Positions 1-8,012 of a DNA stretch of 64,000 bases are shown in pieces. The first letter of the stretch is position 1, and each line of letters starts with the position of its first letter. The stretch covers positions 1 to 64,000 of the forward strand of contig NZ_WKJJ01000001.1 of NCBI RefSeq assembly GCF_009674485.1, in the 5' to 3' direction. The translations under genes and the position numbers were made by a program. This stretch comes from Pseudoduganella rivuli (GTDB lineage: Bacteria; Pseudomonadota; Gammaproteobacteria; Burkholderiales; Burkholderiaceae_D). The notes under the pieces are model-generated. The model made no database searches. It worked only from the letters and a program-made list of their open reading frames with translations, and was not told the DNA's origin.

Positions 1-36
1 TTCAATCGACGTAAAATGAGTTTGAGCCGTTTGCAT
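1..36 (-). CDS. 5' end of a gene running off the left edge
   Basis: An ATG read leftward at 36 opens a frame of 12 codons (MQTAQTHFTSIE) that continues past the window edge. An AAGGGG ribosome-binding site lies about 6 bases upstream of it. The visible part is too short to identify the product. The 111 bases between this start and the end of the next gene hold its leader; I see no clear promoter or terminator there. Confidence 0.5.
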   Translation of the reverse strand, partial: MQTAQTHFTSIE

Positions 37-147
37 GATGATCCCCTTATTTGGATTGGTTAGCACCTCCAGTTTAGGAAATCGTTATGCCGACGGCTCT
101 TTCTTTTACATCATAGGTTCTACGGGGGTGGCGTTACGGGTTTGGCG

Positions 148-1500
148 TCACAGGCCGGACGGATACGTTTCGGGCAATTCATCCCTGTGCCATAGCACCG
201 ACTGTTCCAGCGGCTGCACGGCATTGCTGCGGTCGACGTGGATCAGCGCATCGAACTGGCGTGTCACATCCGCGTGGAAATAGTGGCTGAGGCGCTCCGT
301 GTCGGGGCGGTAAATCACGCCGATGGCCCGCTCCAGCTTGTCGCGCGGCATGCGCGCCTGTACCGTGCGGTTGCCCGTGATGGGCAGCAGGAAATCACCG
401 ATGCCATGGGCCACCGCGTGCATGACGCGCTCGATGCTGTCGATGCGGGACGGCGCCACGGGTTTCAACTCGGCATCGCCATCCCATTCCCCCGCCGCCG
501 TGACAACACCCGTGTGCGTGGTAAAGCCGATCAGGAACGCTTCGCCGAGCCGGTAATTCTGGCGCACCAGTTGCCCCAGGTTCAATTGGCCGCGTTCGCC
601 CATTTCCGTCGCCCGCGCATCGCCCAGGTGCGAATTGTGCGCCCACACGATAATGCGCGCGGGCTTGCGCCCCGGCCGGCGGTTCAGATGGGCGCGCAGC
701 GCCTGCAGGGTGTCCGCCATGTGCGTATCGCGGATATTCCATGACGCATCGCCGCGCTGGAACATGGCGCGGTAATACGATTCCGCGTTTTTCGCCACCC
801 GCGCATTTTGCTGCGCATAAAACAGTTCATCGGGCACGGCGCCGCCCGGGCTGCCCACGTACACGGCGGCTTCCGCATTCATTTCCCGCAACTGGCGCAC
901 CAGTTCATCTTCGCAATCCGCACGCAGCCCGAACGCGGCGGCATAACCGTAATGCTGCGGATCCGGCGACGCGTGTTCCATGCACGCATACCGTTCGCGC
1001 GCACGGCGCGCCGCTGCCGGGTCGGATTCGTCGAGATAGTCGATCACGGCTTGCATCGACGCGTGCAGGCTGTACAGGTCCAGCCCGTAAAAACCGATGC
1101 GCTGCTCGGGCTGCGGCACGTGGGCATTGTGGGCGCGCATCCATTCCACCAGCGACACGATTTCCGTGTTGCGCCACATCCATTGGGGAAAGCGCTGGAA
1201 GCCGGACAGCGCCTGCTCCGGCGACCTGTCCTCGGTGGCGCCATGCTGCACATAGCGGCTCACGCGCAGTGCATCGGGCCAGTCCGCTTCGACCGCGATC
1301 GCATCGAACCCCGCCTCGACAATCAGGCGCTTGCTGATCTCCGCCCGCAGCCGGTAAAACTCTTGTGTGCCATGGGTGGCTTCACCCAGCAGCACCAGCG
1401 ACGCGTCGCCAATGCATTCCAGCACGTGGCTGTAATGTTCATCCAGCGCCAGCGGGATGGCTTCGCGCCGCAGCGCGTCGATGGTGGCGGTATCGGTCAT
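148..1500 (-). CDS. Erythromycin esterase family protein
   Basis: This 450-residue protein belongs to the erythromycin esterase-like family (EreA/EreB/EreC fold). Family signatures are visible: GEATHG at 39-44 with the presumed catalytic His43, EADW at 71-74, and AHNSHLGDAR in the C-terminal half. There is no signal peptide, so it should be cytoplasmic. Family members hydrolyse ester or lactone bonds. Many chromosomal relatives of unknown substrate do not confer macrolide resistance, so resistance should not be assumed. The start is an ATG preceded by a strong GGGAGGAG site. It is divergent from the DMT transporter gene, and the 115-base gap must hold both promoters. Confidence 0.88.
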   Translation of the reverse strand: MTDTATIDALRREAIPLALDEHYSHVLECIGDASLVLLGEATHGTQEFYRLRAEISKRLIVEAGFDAIAVEADWPDALRVSRYVQHGATEDRSPEQALSGFQRFPQWMWRNTEIVSLVEWMRAHNAHVPQPEQRIGFYGLDLYSLHASMQAVIDYLDESDPAAARRARERYACMEHASPDPQHYGYAAAFGLRADCEDELVRQLREMNAEAAVYVGSPGGAVPDELFYAQQNARVAKNAESYYRAMFQRGDASWNIRDTHMADTLQALRAHLNRRPGRKPARIIVWAHNSHLGDARATEMGERGQLNLGQLVRQNYRLGEAFLIGFTTHTGVVTAAGEWDGDAELKPVAPSRIDSIERVMHAVAHGIGDFLLPITGNRTVQARMPRDKLERAIGVIYRPDTERLSHYFHADVTRQFDALIHVDRSNAVQPLEQSVLWHRDELPETYPSGL

Positions 1501-1615
1501 GGCGGCTCCTCCCGCGAATCATGCTACCCGCGCCACGCCCGCCGCGTCGCACGGCTCACGCATGAAACCGTGGCATATGAGACACTAGCGCCCTTGCAAA
1601 ATGGAAAGCTGAATC

Positions 1616-2569
1616 ATGTGGAATGGCGTGGCGTGCGGGCTGCTGGCGGGGGCGATGTGGGGTATGGTGTTTATCGTGCCGGAACTGCTGTCCGCCTTTA
1701 CGCCGGTGGAAATGGCCGTGGGCCGCTATACCGCGTATGGCGCCATCGCGCTGGGGCTGATGCTGCCACGCATAAAGAGGCTAATCAGCAGGCTGGACCG
1801 CAGCGATTGCCTGGCGCTGGTCCGGCACGCGCTGGCCGGCAACATCGTCTATTACATGCTGCTGGCGCTGGGCGTGCAATTGGCGGGCGTGGCGCCCACG
1901 TCGCTGATCATCGGCGTGCTGCCGATTTCCGTCACGCTGATGGGCCGCAAGGACCACGGCGCCGTGCCGCTGCGCCAGCTGGCCATGCCGCTGCTGGTGA
2001 CGGCCACCGGCATTGCCTGCATCAATATCGATGTGTTTACCCATGCGCAGGCGGCTGGCGGCAGCCTGTGGCACACCACCTTGGGCGTGCTGTGCGCCGC
2101 CGGGGCGCTGGCGTGCTGGAGCTGGTACACGCTGGACAATGCGCGCTACCTGAAACAGCACCACCACTTCAGCAGCGCGGAATGGTCGGCGCTGTATGGC
2201 TTGTCCAGCGGATTGATTGCACTGGTACTGGGCGGTATCGCCTTCGCCATCTGGCATGCCGACATCACTGGCGCGGCCGGCGCCGCCAGCGGACGGGACT
2301 GGACCGCATTCTGGATCACCAATGGCTTGCTGGCGCTGGGCGCGTCCGTGATCGGCAACCATTTTTGGAATATTGCCAGCCGCCGCGTGCCCGTCACGCT
2401 GTCCGGGCAACTGATTTTATTCGAGACGCTGTTTGCGCTGTTGTATGGGTTTATCTACAAGCAGCAGTGGCCGCGGTTGCTGGAAGTGGCCGCGATTGTA
2501 CTGCTGACTTGCGGCGTGCTGTGGTCGGTGCGGGTGCATGCTTTGGAGGAAGAGGTGCACGGGGGCTGA
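1616..2569 (+). CDS. DMT superfamily (EamA-like) transporter
   Basis: The 317-residue protein consists of about ten hydrophobic helices in two similar halves, as expected of drug/metabolite transporters with EamA domains. A polar stretch with HHHFSSAEW sits near the middle. The first helix contains the GLLAGAMWGMVF type of motif typical of this superfamily. It would be an inner-membrane exporter or permease, and the substrate cannot be read from the sequence. The ATG at 1616 follows GGAAAG. It stands alone between the divergent esterase gene and the convergent PaiB-like gene, with a palindromic repeat just after its stop. Confidence 0.85.
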   Translation: MWNGVACGLLAGAMWGMVFIVPELLSAFTPVEMAVGRYTAYGAIALGLMLPRIKRLISRLDRSDCLALVRHALAGNIVYYMLLALGVQLAGVAPTSLIIGVLPISVTLMGRKDHGAVPLRQLAMPLLVTATGIACINIDVFTHAQAAGGSLWHTTLGVLCAAGALACWSWYTLDNARYLKQHHHFSSAEWSALYGLSSGLIALVLGGIAFAIWHADITGAAGAASGRDWTAFWITNGLLALGASVIGNHFWNIASRRVPVTLSGQLILFETLFALLYGFIYKQQWPRLLEVAAIVLLTCGVLWSVRVHALEEEVHGG

Positions 2570-2595
2570 TCGCGCTGGCGCTCGCAGCTGTGCGG

Positions 2596-2634
2596 GCATG
2601 TCGGCTTCCGCCTGGGGCGGAAACCGACCTACGG
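2596..2634 (-). repeat. Dispersed palindromic repeat, copy A
   Basis: Read on the minus strand this is CCGTAGG, a 12-base arm TCGGTTTCCGCC, a 3-base loop and the complementary arm (one T-G wobble), then CATGC. Copies with the same flanks and a different palindrome lie at 22482 and 25790. It fills the gap between two convergent genes and may also act as a bidirectional terminator. Confidence 0.7.
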
Positions 2635-2637
2635 GGT

Positions 2638-3264
2638 TTATGCCAGGGTTGCCGCGACCAGGGCGGCCATGGCGCTTTCGCCATGCTGTTGCAGGCCGGC
2701 GGTGACGCCGGCGCGGTCTGCCGTGCTGCGGTTCTGGCTGGTTTTCCACTTGCCTGCGATCGCGCTAATCGGGATTTCAATGCCGACGATGGCGCGGCAG
2801 ATGGATTCCAGGAAATCGGCGGGCGCATCGGCGACTTTCCACGGCTGTGGCATGCGCGCCTCGTGCGCGTCCGTCAAATCATCGAGCTGGCGGCGCAGCC
2901 ACTGGCCGTCATCGACCAGCCGCGCATTGCCGCGCGCCTGCACCATCGTGAAGTTCCACGTCGGCACCACCTTGTGCGTTTCCGCCTTGCTGGCATACCA
3001 CGACGGACTGACATAAGCATCCGGACCCTGGAACACCACCAGGCATTCCGCCCCCTCCAGCAAGGCGCCGCACACGGGATTGGCGCGCGGTGCATGGGCG
3101 CGCAGCACGCCGTATTCGCCTTCATCCGGATACAGGACAAATGGCAGCAAATCCGCCGTGACGCCGGACGGCGACGCGACAACCAGCGTGGCCAGCGGAT
3201 GGCTGCGGATCAGCGCCTGCAGGATGGCGGGATCGTCTTGCTTGAATTGGGGCTGGCAATACAT
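2638..3264 (-). CDS. FMN-binding negative transcriptional regulator (PaiB family)
   Basis: The 208-residue protein matches the PaiB family of split-barrel flavin-binding proteins. It starts MYCQPQF, has the VVFQGPDAYVSPSWY segment near residues 95-110, and then KVVPTWNF, both highly characteristic of the family. Bacillus PaiB affects protease and sporulation genes, and many homologues are simply annotated as FMN-binding regulators. The DNA-binding role is known only from the family; no HTH is visible here. It converges with the DMT transporter gene. Confidence 0.9.
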   Translation of the reverse strand: MYCQPQFKQDDPAILQALIRSHPLATLVVASPSGVTADLLPFVLYPDEGEYGVLRAHAPRANPVCGALLEGAECLVVFQGPDAYVSPSWYASKAETHKVVPTWNFTMVQARGNARLVDDGQWLRRQLDDLTDAHEARMPQPWKVADAPADFLESICRAIVGIEIPISAIAGKWKTSQNRSTADRAGVTAGLQQHGESAMAALVAATLA

Positions 3265-3355
3265 GGCGGCTCCGTTACTTAAAATTCAAGTATAACGGGC
3301 CGGTGGCGCTATCACGAGAGCCACAGCCGGTGGATTTTCTGGAGCCAGGCGGGAA

Positions 3356-3970
3356 TCAGGTCAGCAAGCCGTTTTCGCTTAACACGTCCTGCACCAACTC
3401 CAGCCGCAGCACGGGATTCAATTGGGCCATCATGAGCTGCTTATGTTCCAGTCCCAGCCGCAGCAATTCGCACCAGCGGTTGGCGACCCAGCCGCAATCA
3501 TGGAGTTTATAGGGTGGTCGCAGCGGCATTTGCGACGGCGGCATCTGGCGCTTTTCCAGCGAACGGATAATCGCGGCCAGCGCGTCGGCCACATCCTGCT
3601 GTTCTTCCGGCACGGGCAAGTTCATGTCCGGTTCCAGCATTTCCACTTCGCCCATCCACAAGCCATGTTTCAACTGTTCCGCCAATTCAATGCGGAAGCG
3701 CTGCGTACCGATGCAGGTAACTTGCAGCAATCCGGTCACGGGCGAACTCCATTGCGTAATGCGCGCCATGGTGCCGACTGCCGCCAGTTCTTCATGCTGT
3801 TCCGGGCGCTGCACTTCATCGCCGGCAAACAAGGCCACCACGCCAAATTCGTCACCATTGGCGATGCATTTGCGGATCAAGTCCAGATAGCGCACTTCGA
3901 ACACCTGCAGCGGCAGGTGACCGTCCGGAAAAAGCACGGTATTGAGCGGGAATAATGGAATCTCGTGCAT
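3356..3970 (-). CDS. LON peptidase substrate-binding domain protein
   Basis: The 204-residue protein is a stand-alone Lon N-terminal (LAN) domain. It opens with IPLFPLNTVLFPDGHLPLQVFE, the signature strand of the domain, and has the ARITQW and RFRIEL segments later. No ATPase or protease domain follows, so it is not Lon itself. Stand-alone LAN proteins are common in proteobacteria, and a role in protein quality control is only inferred. It stands alone. Its ATG at 3970 is the only reasonable start because the domain begins within five residues. Confidence 0.9.
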   Translation of the reverse strand: MHEIPLFPLNTVLFPDGHLPLQVFEVRYLDLIRKCIANGDEFGVVALFAGDEVQRPEQHEELAAVGTMARITQWSSPVTGLLQVTCIGTQRFRIELAEQLKHGLWMGEVEMLEPDMNLPVPEEQQDVADALAAIIRSLEKRQMPPSQMPLRPPYKLHDCGWVANRWCELLRLGLEHKQLMMAQLNPVLRLELVQDVLSENGLLT

Positions 3971-4081
3971 GTTTCATCTTCGCACGTCTTCGCGGAAATT
4001 TGGCTGCCGCGTGATGGAAATTCATGCTTCAGGGCCGGAACTGTCGCCTTTCAGCACGAAAGTCACCTGTTCCAGCCGCAC

Positions 4082-4124
4082 AAAAAAAATCCGGCATAGC
4101 CCATCGCGGGGCCATGCCGGATTT
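4082..4124 (-). terminator. Rho-independent terminator of the H-NS gene
   Basis: On the minus strand a stem of AAATCCGGCAT paired with ATGCCGGATTT, with an inner GGCCC/GGGCT extension, is followed directly by eight T residues. It lies 41 bases beyond the H-NS stop codon and faces that gene. Confidence 0.88.
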
Positions 4125-4165
4125 CCCTTGCCTGCGCCGGATTGCCGGCGTTGCAAGTGGACGGC

Positions 4166-4459
4166 TTATTTAATCAGGAAGTCGTCCTTGTTTTTACCTT
4201 CGAGCCACTTTGGAGCACGGCCGCGGCCGGTCCAGGTCTGGCCAGTGGCTTCATCGCGGTATTTCATTGGAACCGGTGCGCGCGGTTTCAGGGTTTTAGC
4301 AGGTTTACCAACACCAGCCAGATCGGCCAGGCTCAGGCCGTATTCGCGCATAATCGTCGCGATTTGTTCCTTGGCTTTGCTCAGTTCCTCTTTGCGAGCG
4401 CTTTCAGCCAGGTTCTGGAGTTCAGCAATCTTTGCCTGATATTCCTGATAAGTAGTCAT
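4166..4459 (-). CDS. H-NS family nucleoid protein
   Basis: The 97-residue protein is a short betaproteobacterial H-NS-like DNA-binding protein. Residues 1-45 form a charged helical dimerisation region (YQEYQAKIAELQNLAESARK). The C-terminal domain carries the family signature W-T-GRGR-AP-KW, in which the GRGR loop inserts into the minor groove of AT-rich DNA. I chose the ATG at 4459 over an in-frame codon 24 triplets upstream, because AAGGAAG lies just ahead of it and family members start MTTYQEY-like. The upstream DNA is markedly A+T-rich, consistent with autoregulation. It is monocistronic with its own terminator. Confidence 0.93.
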   Translation of the reverse strand: MTTYQEYQAKIAELQNLAESARKEELSKAKEQIATIMREYGLSLADLAGVGKPAKTLKPRAPVPMKYRDEATGQTWTGRGRAPKWLEGKNKDDFLIK

Positions 4460-4557
4460 CTCTGCTTCCTTAATGATTGGTGGGCGAATTTTCCGACTGG
4501 CCCACGGTTGCGAGAAAAACCAGTGTGACAATCAGTGAGAATTCAATAACGCAATTT

Positions 4558-4587
4558 ACCATAAGAAGACACACTTATTCTAGTCAA
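4558..4587 (-). promoter_or_regulatory. Putative sigma-70 promoter of the H-NS gene
   Basis: On the minus strand TTGACT and TATGGT are separated by 18 bases, about 100 bases upstream of the H-NS start in an A+T-rich stretch. The -35 is a 5/6 match and the -10 is 4/6. The rest of the 4460-4679 gap shows no other gene. Confidence 0.45.
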
Positions 4588-4679
4588 TTTTAATATCGTG
4601 CGCATATCCGTTGCATGATGCGAAAATCGTACAACGCCGCGAAAGAAAATAAGGGAATTGCGTAGACGAAACTTATGAT

Positions 4680-5807
4680 TCATGCCTTGCGCTTTTTCCT
4701 GCGCAGTAACCATGTAGTAATGCCGGTAAAAAAGAACAGCGCGGGCAGCAATCCGGCAAAGGCAATCAGCCATTTCACCACCGGTCCGCCCAGTTGACCT
4801 GAATGCAATGGGAATAGCGTGGCAAGGAAGGTATCCGCATATTCACCGGCGCGTGGATTGAATATCTGCAGGACTTTACCGGTCCGCATATCGATAAATA
4901 AACGGTAAGTACCGGTACGCTGCCAGTCGTCAGCCCGGCGCAGGCGGGCCTGATATAAACCCCGTTCGGGCTGGCGGGCAATGGCCACTAATTCGACGCC
5001 GTTTGTCATATACGGTACGGCGATAGCCTGCACGTCGTTCCACCCTATTGCCGCTTCACCTTTTTCCAGTGCAGGCAGCGCCAGTGCGCGGCGGTCCGTC
5101 GCCACCGGCGCCACGTTGGCCGCCAGCGAACGGCCCAGTTCCGGCAAGCCGTTATAAAAGCCCGTCAACGCCAGCACCAATAACAATGGCAGAAACAACA
5201 GGCCCGCAGCGCGGTGTAAATCGTAATGGGTGCGATAACGGTGCTGGTTCAGATTAACGTGCAATGCCCGGCGCCATTTCTGTATTCCCTTGCCGGATTT
5301 AGGCCATGCCAGTGCCAGGCCCGCGAGCATTAACAGCGCCACCGCCAGGCCGATATAGCCTTGCGCCATGCGGCCTTCTTTTCCCTGGAACATATTCAGG
5401 TGCCAGGTCTGCAAGGTGGGCATCAGGTGCAGCGCGTCGAACCGGCCCGCCTGCCGGTTGCGGCTGCCCAGCACGGCGCCACACTGGTCGACCATGGCTT
5501 CGTTATCGGTCACGCCCGGCGCCTTGAAGGTGACGCGGTACACGCCGCCGGCGCGCTCCGGCAACGCCACGAAGCCCGGCCTGGCGCCCGGCCAACGCGC
5601 CTGCACGGCTGCTGCGGCCAGCGCCGCCTGCGGCGTGCCGGTACAGGCGGCGGCTTCCCGGAACAGGGCCGGATTCAGTGCGGCATCGAGGTCATGCTCG
5701 AACACCAGCAAGGTGCCGGACAGTCCCATCAGCACGAACAGCAAGCCCAGCGTCAAGCCGGCCCACCGGTGCAGGGACGTCAGCAGGTGGCGCAGTGCGG
5801 GCGGCAT
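4680..5807 (-). CDS. PepSY-associated membrane protein, iron-uptake linked
   Basis: The 375-residue inner-membrane protein has four main hydrophobic segments: one near residues 12-35, two in the middle and one near the C-terminus, ending in a basic RRKKRKA tail. The H-R-W-x-G-L motif near residue 13 is typical of PepSY-TM proteins. Relatives encoded beside TonB receptors are thought to reduce ferric siderophores at the periplasmic side; that role is inferred from family and neighbourhood. It lies 4 bases after the FecA-like receptor gene and is almost certainly co-transcribed with it from the Fur-box promoter. Confidence 0.88.
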   Translation of the reverse strand: MPPALRHLLTSLHRWAGLTLGLLFVLMGLSGTLLVFEHDLDAALNPALFREAAACTGTPQAALAAAAVQARWPGARPGFVALPERAGGVYRVTFKAPGVTDNEAMVDQCGAVLGSRNRQAGRFDALHLMPTLQTWHLNMFQGKEGRMAQGYIGLAVALLMLAGLALAWPKSGKGIQKWRRALHVNLNQHRYRTHYDLHRAAGLLFLPLLLVLALTGFYNGLPELGRSLAANVAPVATDRRALALPALEKGEAAIGWNDVQAIAVPYMTNGVELVAIARQPERGLYQARLRRADDWQRTGTYRLFIDMRTGKVLQIFNPRAGEYADTFLATLFPLHSGQLGGPVVKWLIAFAGLLPALFFFTGITTWLLRRKKRKA

Positions 5808-5811
5808 GGCC

Positions 5812-7896
5812 TCAGAACGCGGTGCGCAACGTCACGTAAGCCATGCGCGGCGCGCCCGGCAGGATGCCGAGGTTGGTGTCCGTGGTGCGGGTATACGTTT
5901 TCTTGTTGGCCAGGTTGGTCGCGCCGGCCTGGATTTCAACGCGCTGGTCGCCGGGGATCACATAGGTGACGCTGGCATTCCACAAGCGGTAGCCACCGAT
6001 CAGGCCCAGCGATCCGCTGGCGTTTTCCGCCACGGTATTGGCGTCATCGGCATATTGTTTGGACTGGTGGGTGGAACCGATGTCGGCGACAACGTTGCCG
6101 ATCTTGTAGCGCGCCCCCACGGTGTCGACGATGCGCGAATAGAACGGCACGTCATTGCCCGCATACTTGCCCTGCCCTTGCGTGGCCTTGGTGTACGCAA
6201 ACGTGCCATACACGGACAGACCGGCCAGTTTGCCGCCGAAGGCGTTGCCGAAAGCATATTCGGCGCGCGACTCCAGGCCGCGGTGGCGGGTCTTGCCCAG
6301 GTTCTGGTAAAACACCGGCGCCGTATTGACGAACACGATCTGGTTCGAGAAGTCCAGGTTGAACAGCGTGGCGTCCAGTTGCCAGCCATTGGCCGCATAG
6401 CGCGCGCCCAGTTCAGCCGTCTTCGCGGTTTCCGGCTTCAACGCATCGGCGGAACTTTGCAGGTTCAACTGCAAATGCTGGATGCTGCCAAACGACGTGT
6501 TGTAGTTGGCGAATAACGTGGTGGCCTTGTCGAGCAGGTACGCGACGTTCACCGATGGCAGCAACTTGGTGTTGCCAACCGACTGGCTGAATTTCGTCAG
6601 CACGTTATAGCGGCCCATGTCGATGTTTTCATAGCGCAGGCCGGGTGTCACGCGCCACTGGCCAAAGGCGATCTGGTCGTCCACATAGACGGCATGGGCG
6701 TCGGTGCTGTTTTCCGAATTGCGGGTTTCCGAGCGGACGCTGCCGGCCACGACGAAATTGATGTTCTTTTCATCGGCGCGCTCCTGCAGGTAGCGGTAGC
6801 CAGCCGTCACGTCGTGGCGGATGCCGCCCCACGTGAAGCGCTGCGTGTAGCGCGGCTCGATCGCGCCCACGTTGTAATGGCGCGGGCTGCTGGCAAGTTG
6901 CGTCAGGCTCGCGTCTTGCGCGTTGGCCAGCAAGCTCTGGCGGAAACTCTGGTTGAAATACGCGCGCACTTCCACTTCGCGGGTATCGGACAGCGTATTG
7001 ACGTAGCTGACATCCAGGCCCTTGCGGTGCCCCTTCCAGGAGTCGACGCTGCGGAAAGCCCCATGGGGGTCGGCATCGTACTGGGCCCGCGTCAGGCCGC
7101 CCGGGGTATCCGAATACGCGTCGAAATACGAAAACTTCGCGTTGACTTCCGACGTGGCGCTCAGCGGATACGAGAACTTCAACGCGAAATCGTTGACCTT
7201 GTCGCGGTTGTGGACGCGCGGGCCGTCGCCTTCCAGGCCGGAATACATCATCGCCACGCCCAGGCCGCCATCGATGCGGCCGCCGACGAAGGCGCTGGCC
7301 ATGGTCGCGCTGTTGCCGCCGTCATACTTGTTGACACGCACCGACGCATCCATGGCGGTGTCGCGCTCGGGAATCGCGCGGGTCTTGAAATTGATGATGC
7401 CGCCCACGTTTTGCGGGCCGTAGCGCACCGCGCCGCCGCCCCGCACCACGTCGACGGCGTCGATGTTGGCCAGCGACACCGGCGCAAACGACAGTTGCGG
7501 CTGGCCATACGGCGCCACCGACAGCGGCACGCCATCCAGCAGGATGGTGGAACGGGGCGAATAGCGCCCCTCCAGGCCGCGCACGCCGATGTTCAGGGAA
7601 ATCGCGCTGCCGCCGGACGAGGAATTGTCGGTGACTTGCACGCCCGGCACGGCGCGCAGCACGTCGCTGATGCTGTCCGCGCCCGTCAACTGGAAATCGT
7701 CGCGCTTGACCACCGTGCGCGCGCCGCCAAAGTTCTTCACGCTGCGCTGGCCGGAACCCAGCCAGTTGCCCGTCACCTGGACGGTTTCCACCGTCGCCTC
7801 CGTGGTGTCGCTCTGCTGCGCGCAGGCGGCGCCGGCAATCAGGGTCAGGCAGGCGGCGGCAATAGCGCTGCGGCGTAAGGCGGGAACGTTGTACAT
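5812..7896 (-). CDS. TonB-dependent receptor, FecA-like
   Basis: The 694-residue outer-membrane receptor has a signal peptide (residues 1-26, ending AACA-QQ), then a TonB-box-like ETVQVTG near 35-41. The plug domain contains GVRGLEGRYSPRST, VPLSVAPYGQPQ and VRYGPQNVGGIINF, and a beta-barrel ends in the canonical aromatic F. The plug motifs resemble ferric-dicitrate receptor FecA closely. It lacks the roughly 80-residue N-terminal signalling domain that FecA uses to talk to FecR, and no fecIR genes lie nearby. Regulation is therefore probably by Fur only, not by surface signalling. The true ligand may be citrate or another small hydroxycarboxylate siderophore. Confidence 0.92.
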   Translation of the reverse strand: MYNVPALRRSAIAAACLTLIAGAACAQQSDTTEATVETVQVTGNWLGSGQRSVKNFGGARTVVKRDDFQLTGADSISDVLRAVPGVQVTDNSSSGGSAISLNIGVRGLEGRYSPRSTILLDGVPLSVAPYGQPQLSFAPVSLANIDAVDVVRGGGAVRYGPQNVGGIINFKTRAIPERDTAMDASVRVNKYDGGNSATMASAFVGGRIDGGLGVAMMYSGLEGDGPRVHNRDKVNDFALKFSYPLSATSEVNAKFSYFDAYSDTPGGLTRAQYDADPHGAFRSVDSWKGHRKGLDVSYVNTLSDTREVEVRAYFNQSFRQSLLANAQDASLTQLASSPRHYNVGAIEPRYTQRFTWGGIRHDVTAGYRYLQERADEKNINFVVAGSVRSETRNSENSTDAHAVYVDDQIAFGQWRVTPGLRYENIDMGRYNVLTKFSQSVGNTKLLPSVNVAYLLDKATTLFANYNTSFGSIQHLQLNLQSSADALKPETAKTAELGARYAANGWQLDATLFNLDFSNQIVFVNTAPVFYQNLGKTRHRGLESRAEYAFGNAFGGKLAGLSVYGTFAYTKATQGQGKYAGNDVPFYSRIVDTVGARYKIGNVVADIGSTHQSKQYADDANTVAENASGSLGLIGGYRLWNASVTYVIPGDQRVEIQAGATNLANKKTYTRTTDTNLGILPGAPRMAYVTLRTAF

Positions 7897-7925
7897 GAGT
7901 GGCGAAATTATTTTATAAAGAAACT

Positions 7926-7954
7926 ATTATAGTCATAATGAGAATTGTTCTCAA
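7926..7954 (-). promoter_or_regulatory. Fur-box-overlapped promoter of the receptor operon
   Basis: On the minus strand TTGAGA (7954-7949) and a perfect TATAAT (7931-7926) are separated by exactly 17 bases, upstream of the receptor ATG at 7896. A 7-1-7 dyad, TGAGAAT-T-GTTCTCA at 7939-7953, matches the Fur core and covers the spacer and most of the -35. Iron-bound Fur there would block polymerase. Confidence 0.82.
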
Positions 7955-7971
7955 TTACCAGAATGGTAACG

Positions 7972-7991
7972 ATCGTGTAACATCGTGTAAC
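7972..7991. repeat. Exact 10-base tandem repeat upstream of aldo/keto reductase
   Basis: ATCGTGTAAC occurs twice head to tail, one helical turn apart, 22 bases ahead of the aldo/keto reductase start. A separate inverted pair TTACC-N5-GGTAA (7955-7969) lies between it and the Fur box. Both could be binding sites for a regulator of the rightward gene. Confidence 0.5.
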
Positions 7992-8012
7992 CGCCACTGA
8001 ATCGGAGCCACT

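Noticed and set aside
148..1500. Macrolide resistance gene
   Set aside because: The family match is clear, but chromosomal erythromycin-esterase-like proteins of unknown substrate are common and nothing around it suggests a resistance cassette.
808..3282. Very long open frame on the plus strand antisense to the esterase and across two other genes
   Set aside because: High G+C makes stop codons rare in antisense frames. The translation is His/Arg/Ala-rich low-complexity with no domain, and three well-supported genes occupy the region.
4021..4090. Short minus-strand frame encoding RLEQVTFVLKGDSSGPEA
   Set aside because: It begins inside the T-run of the H-NS terminator, has no ribosome-binding site, and is too short to support.
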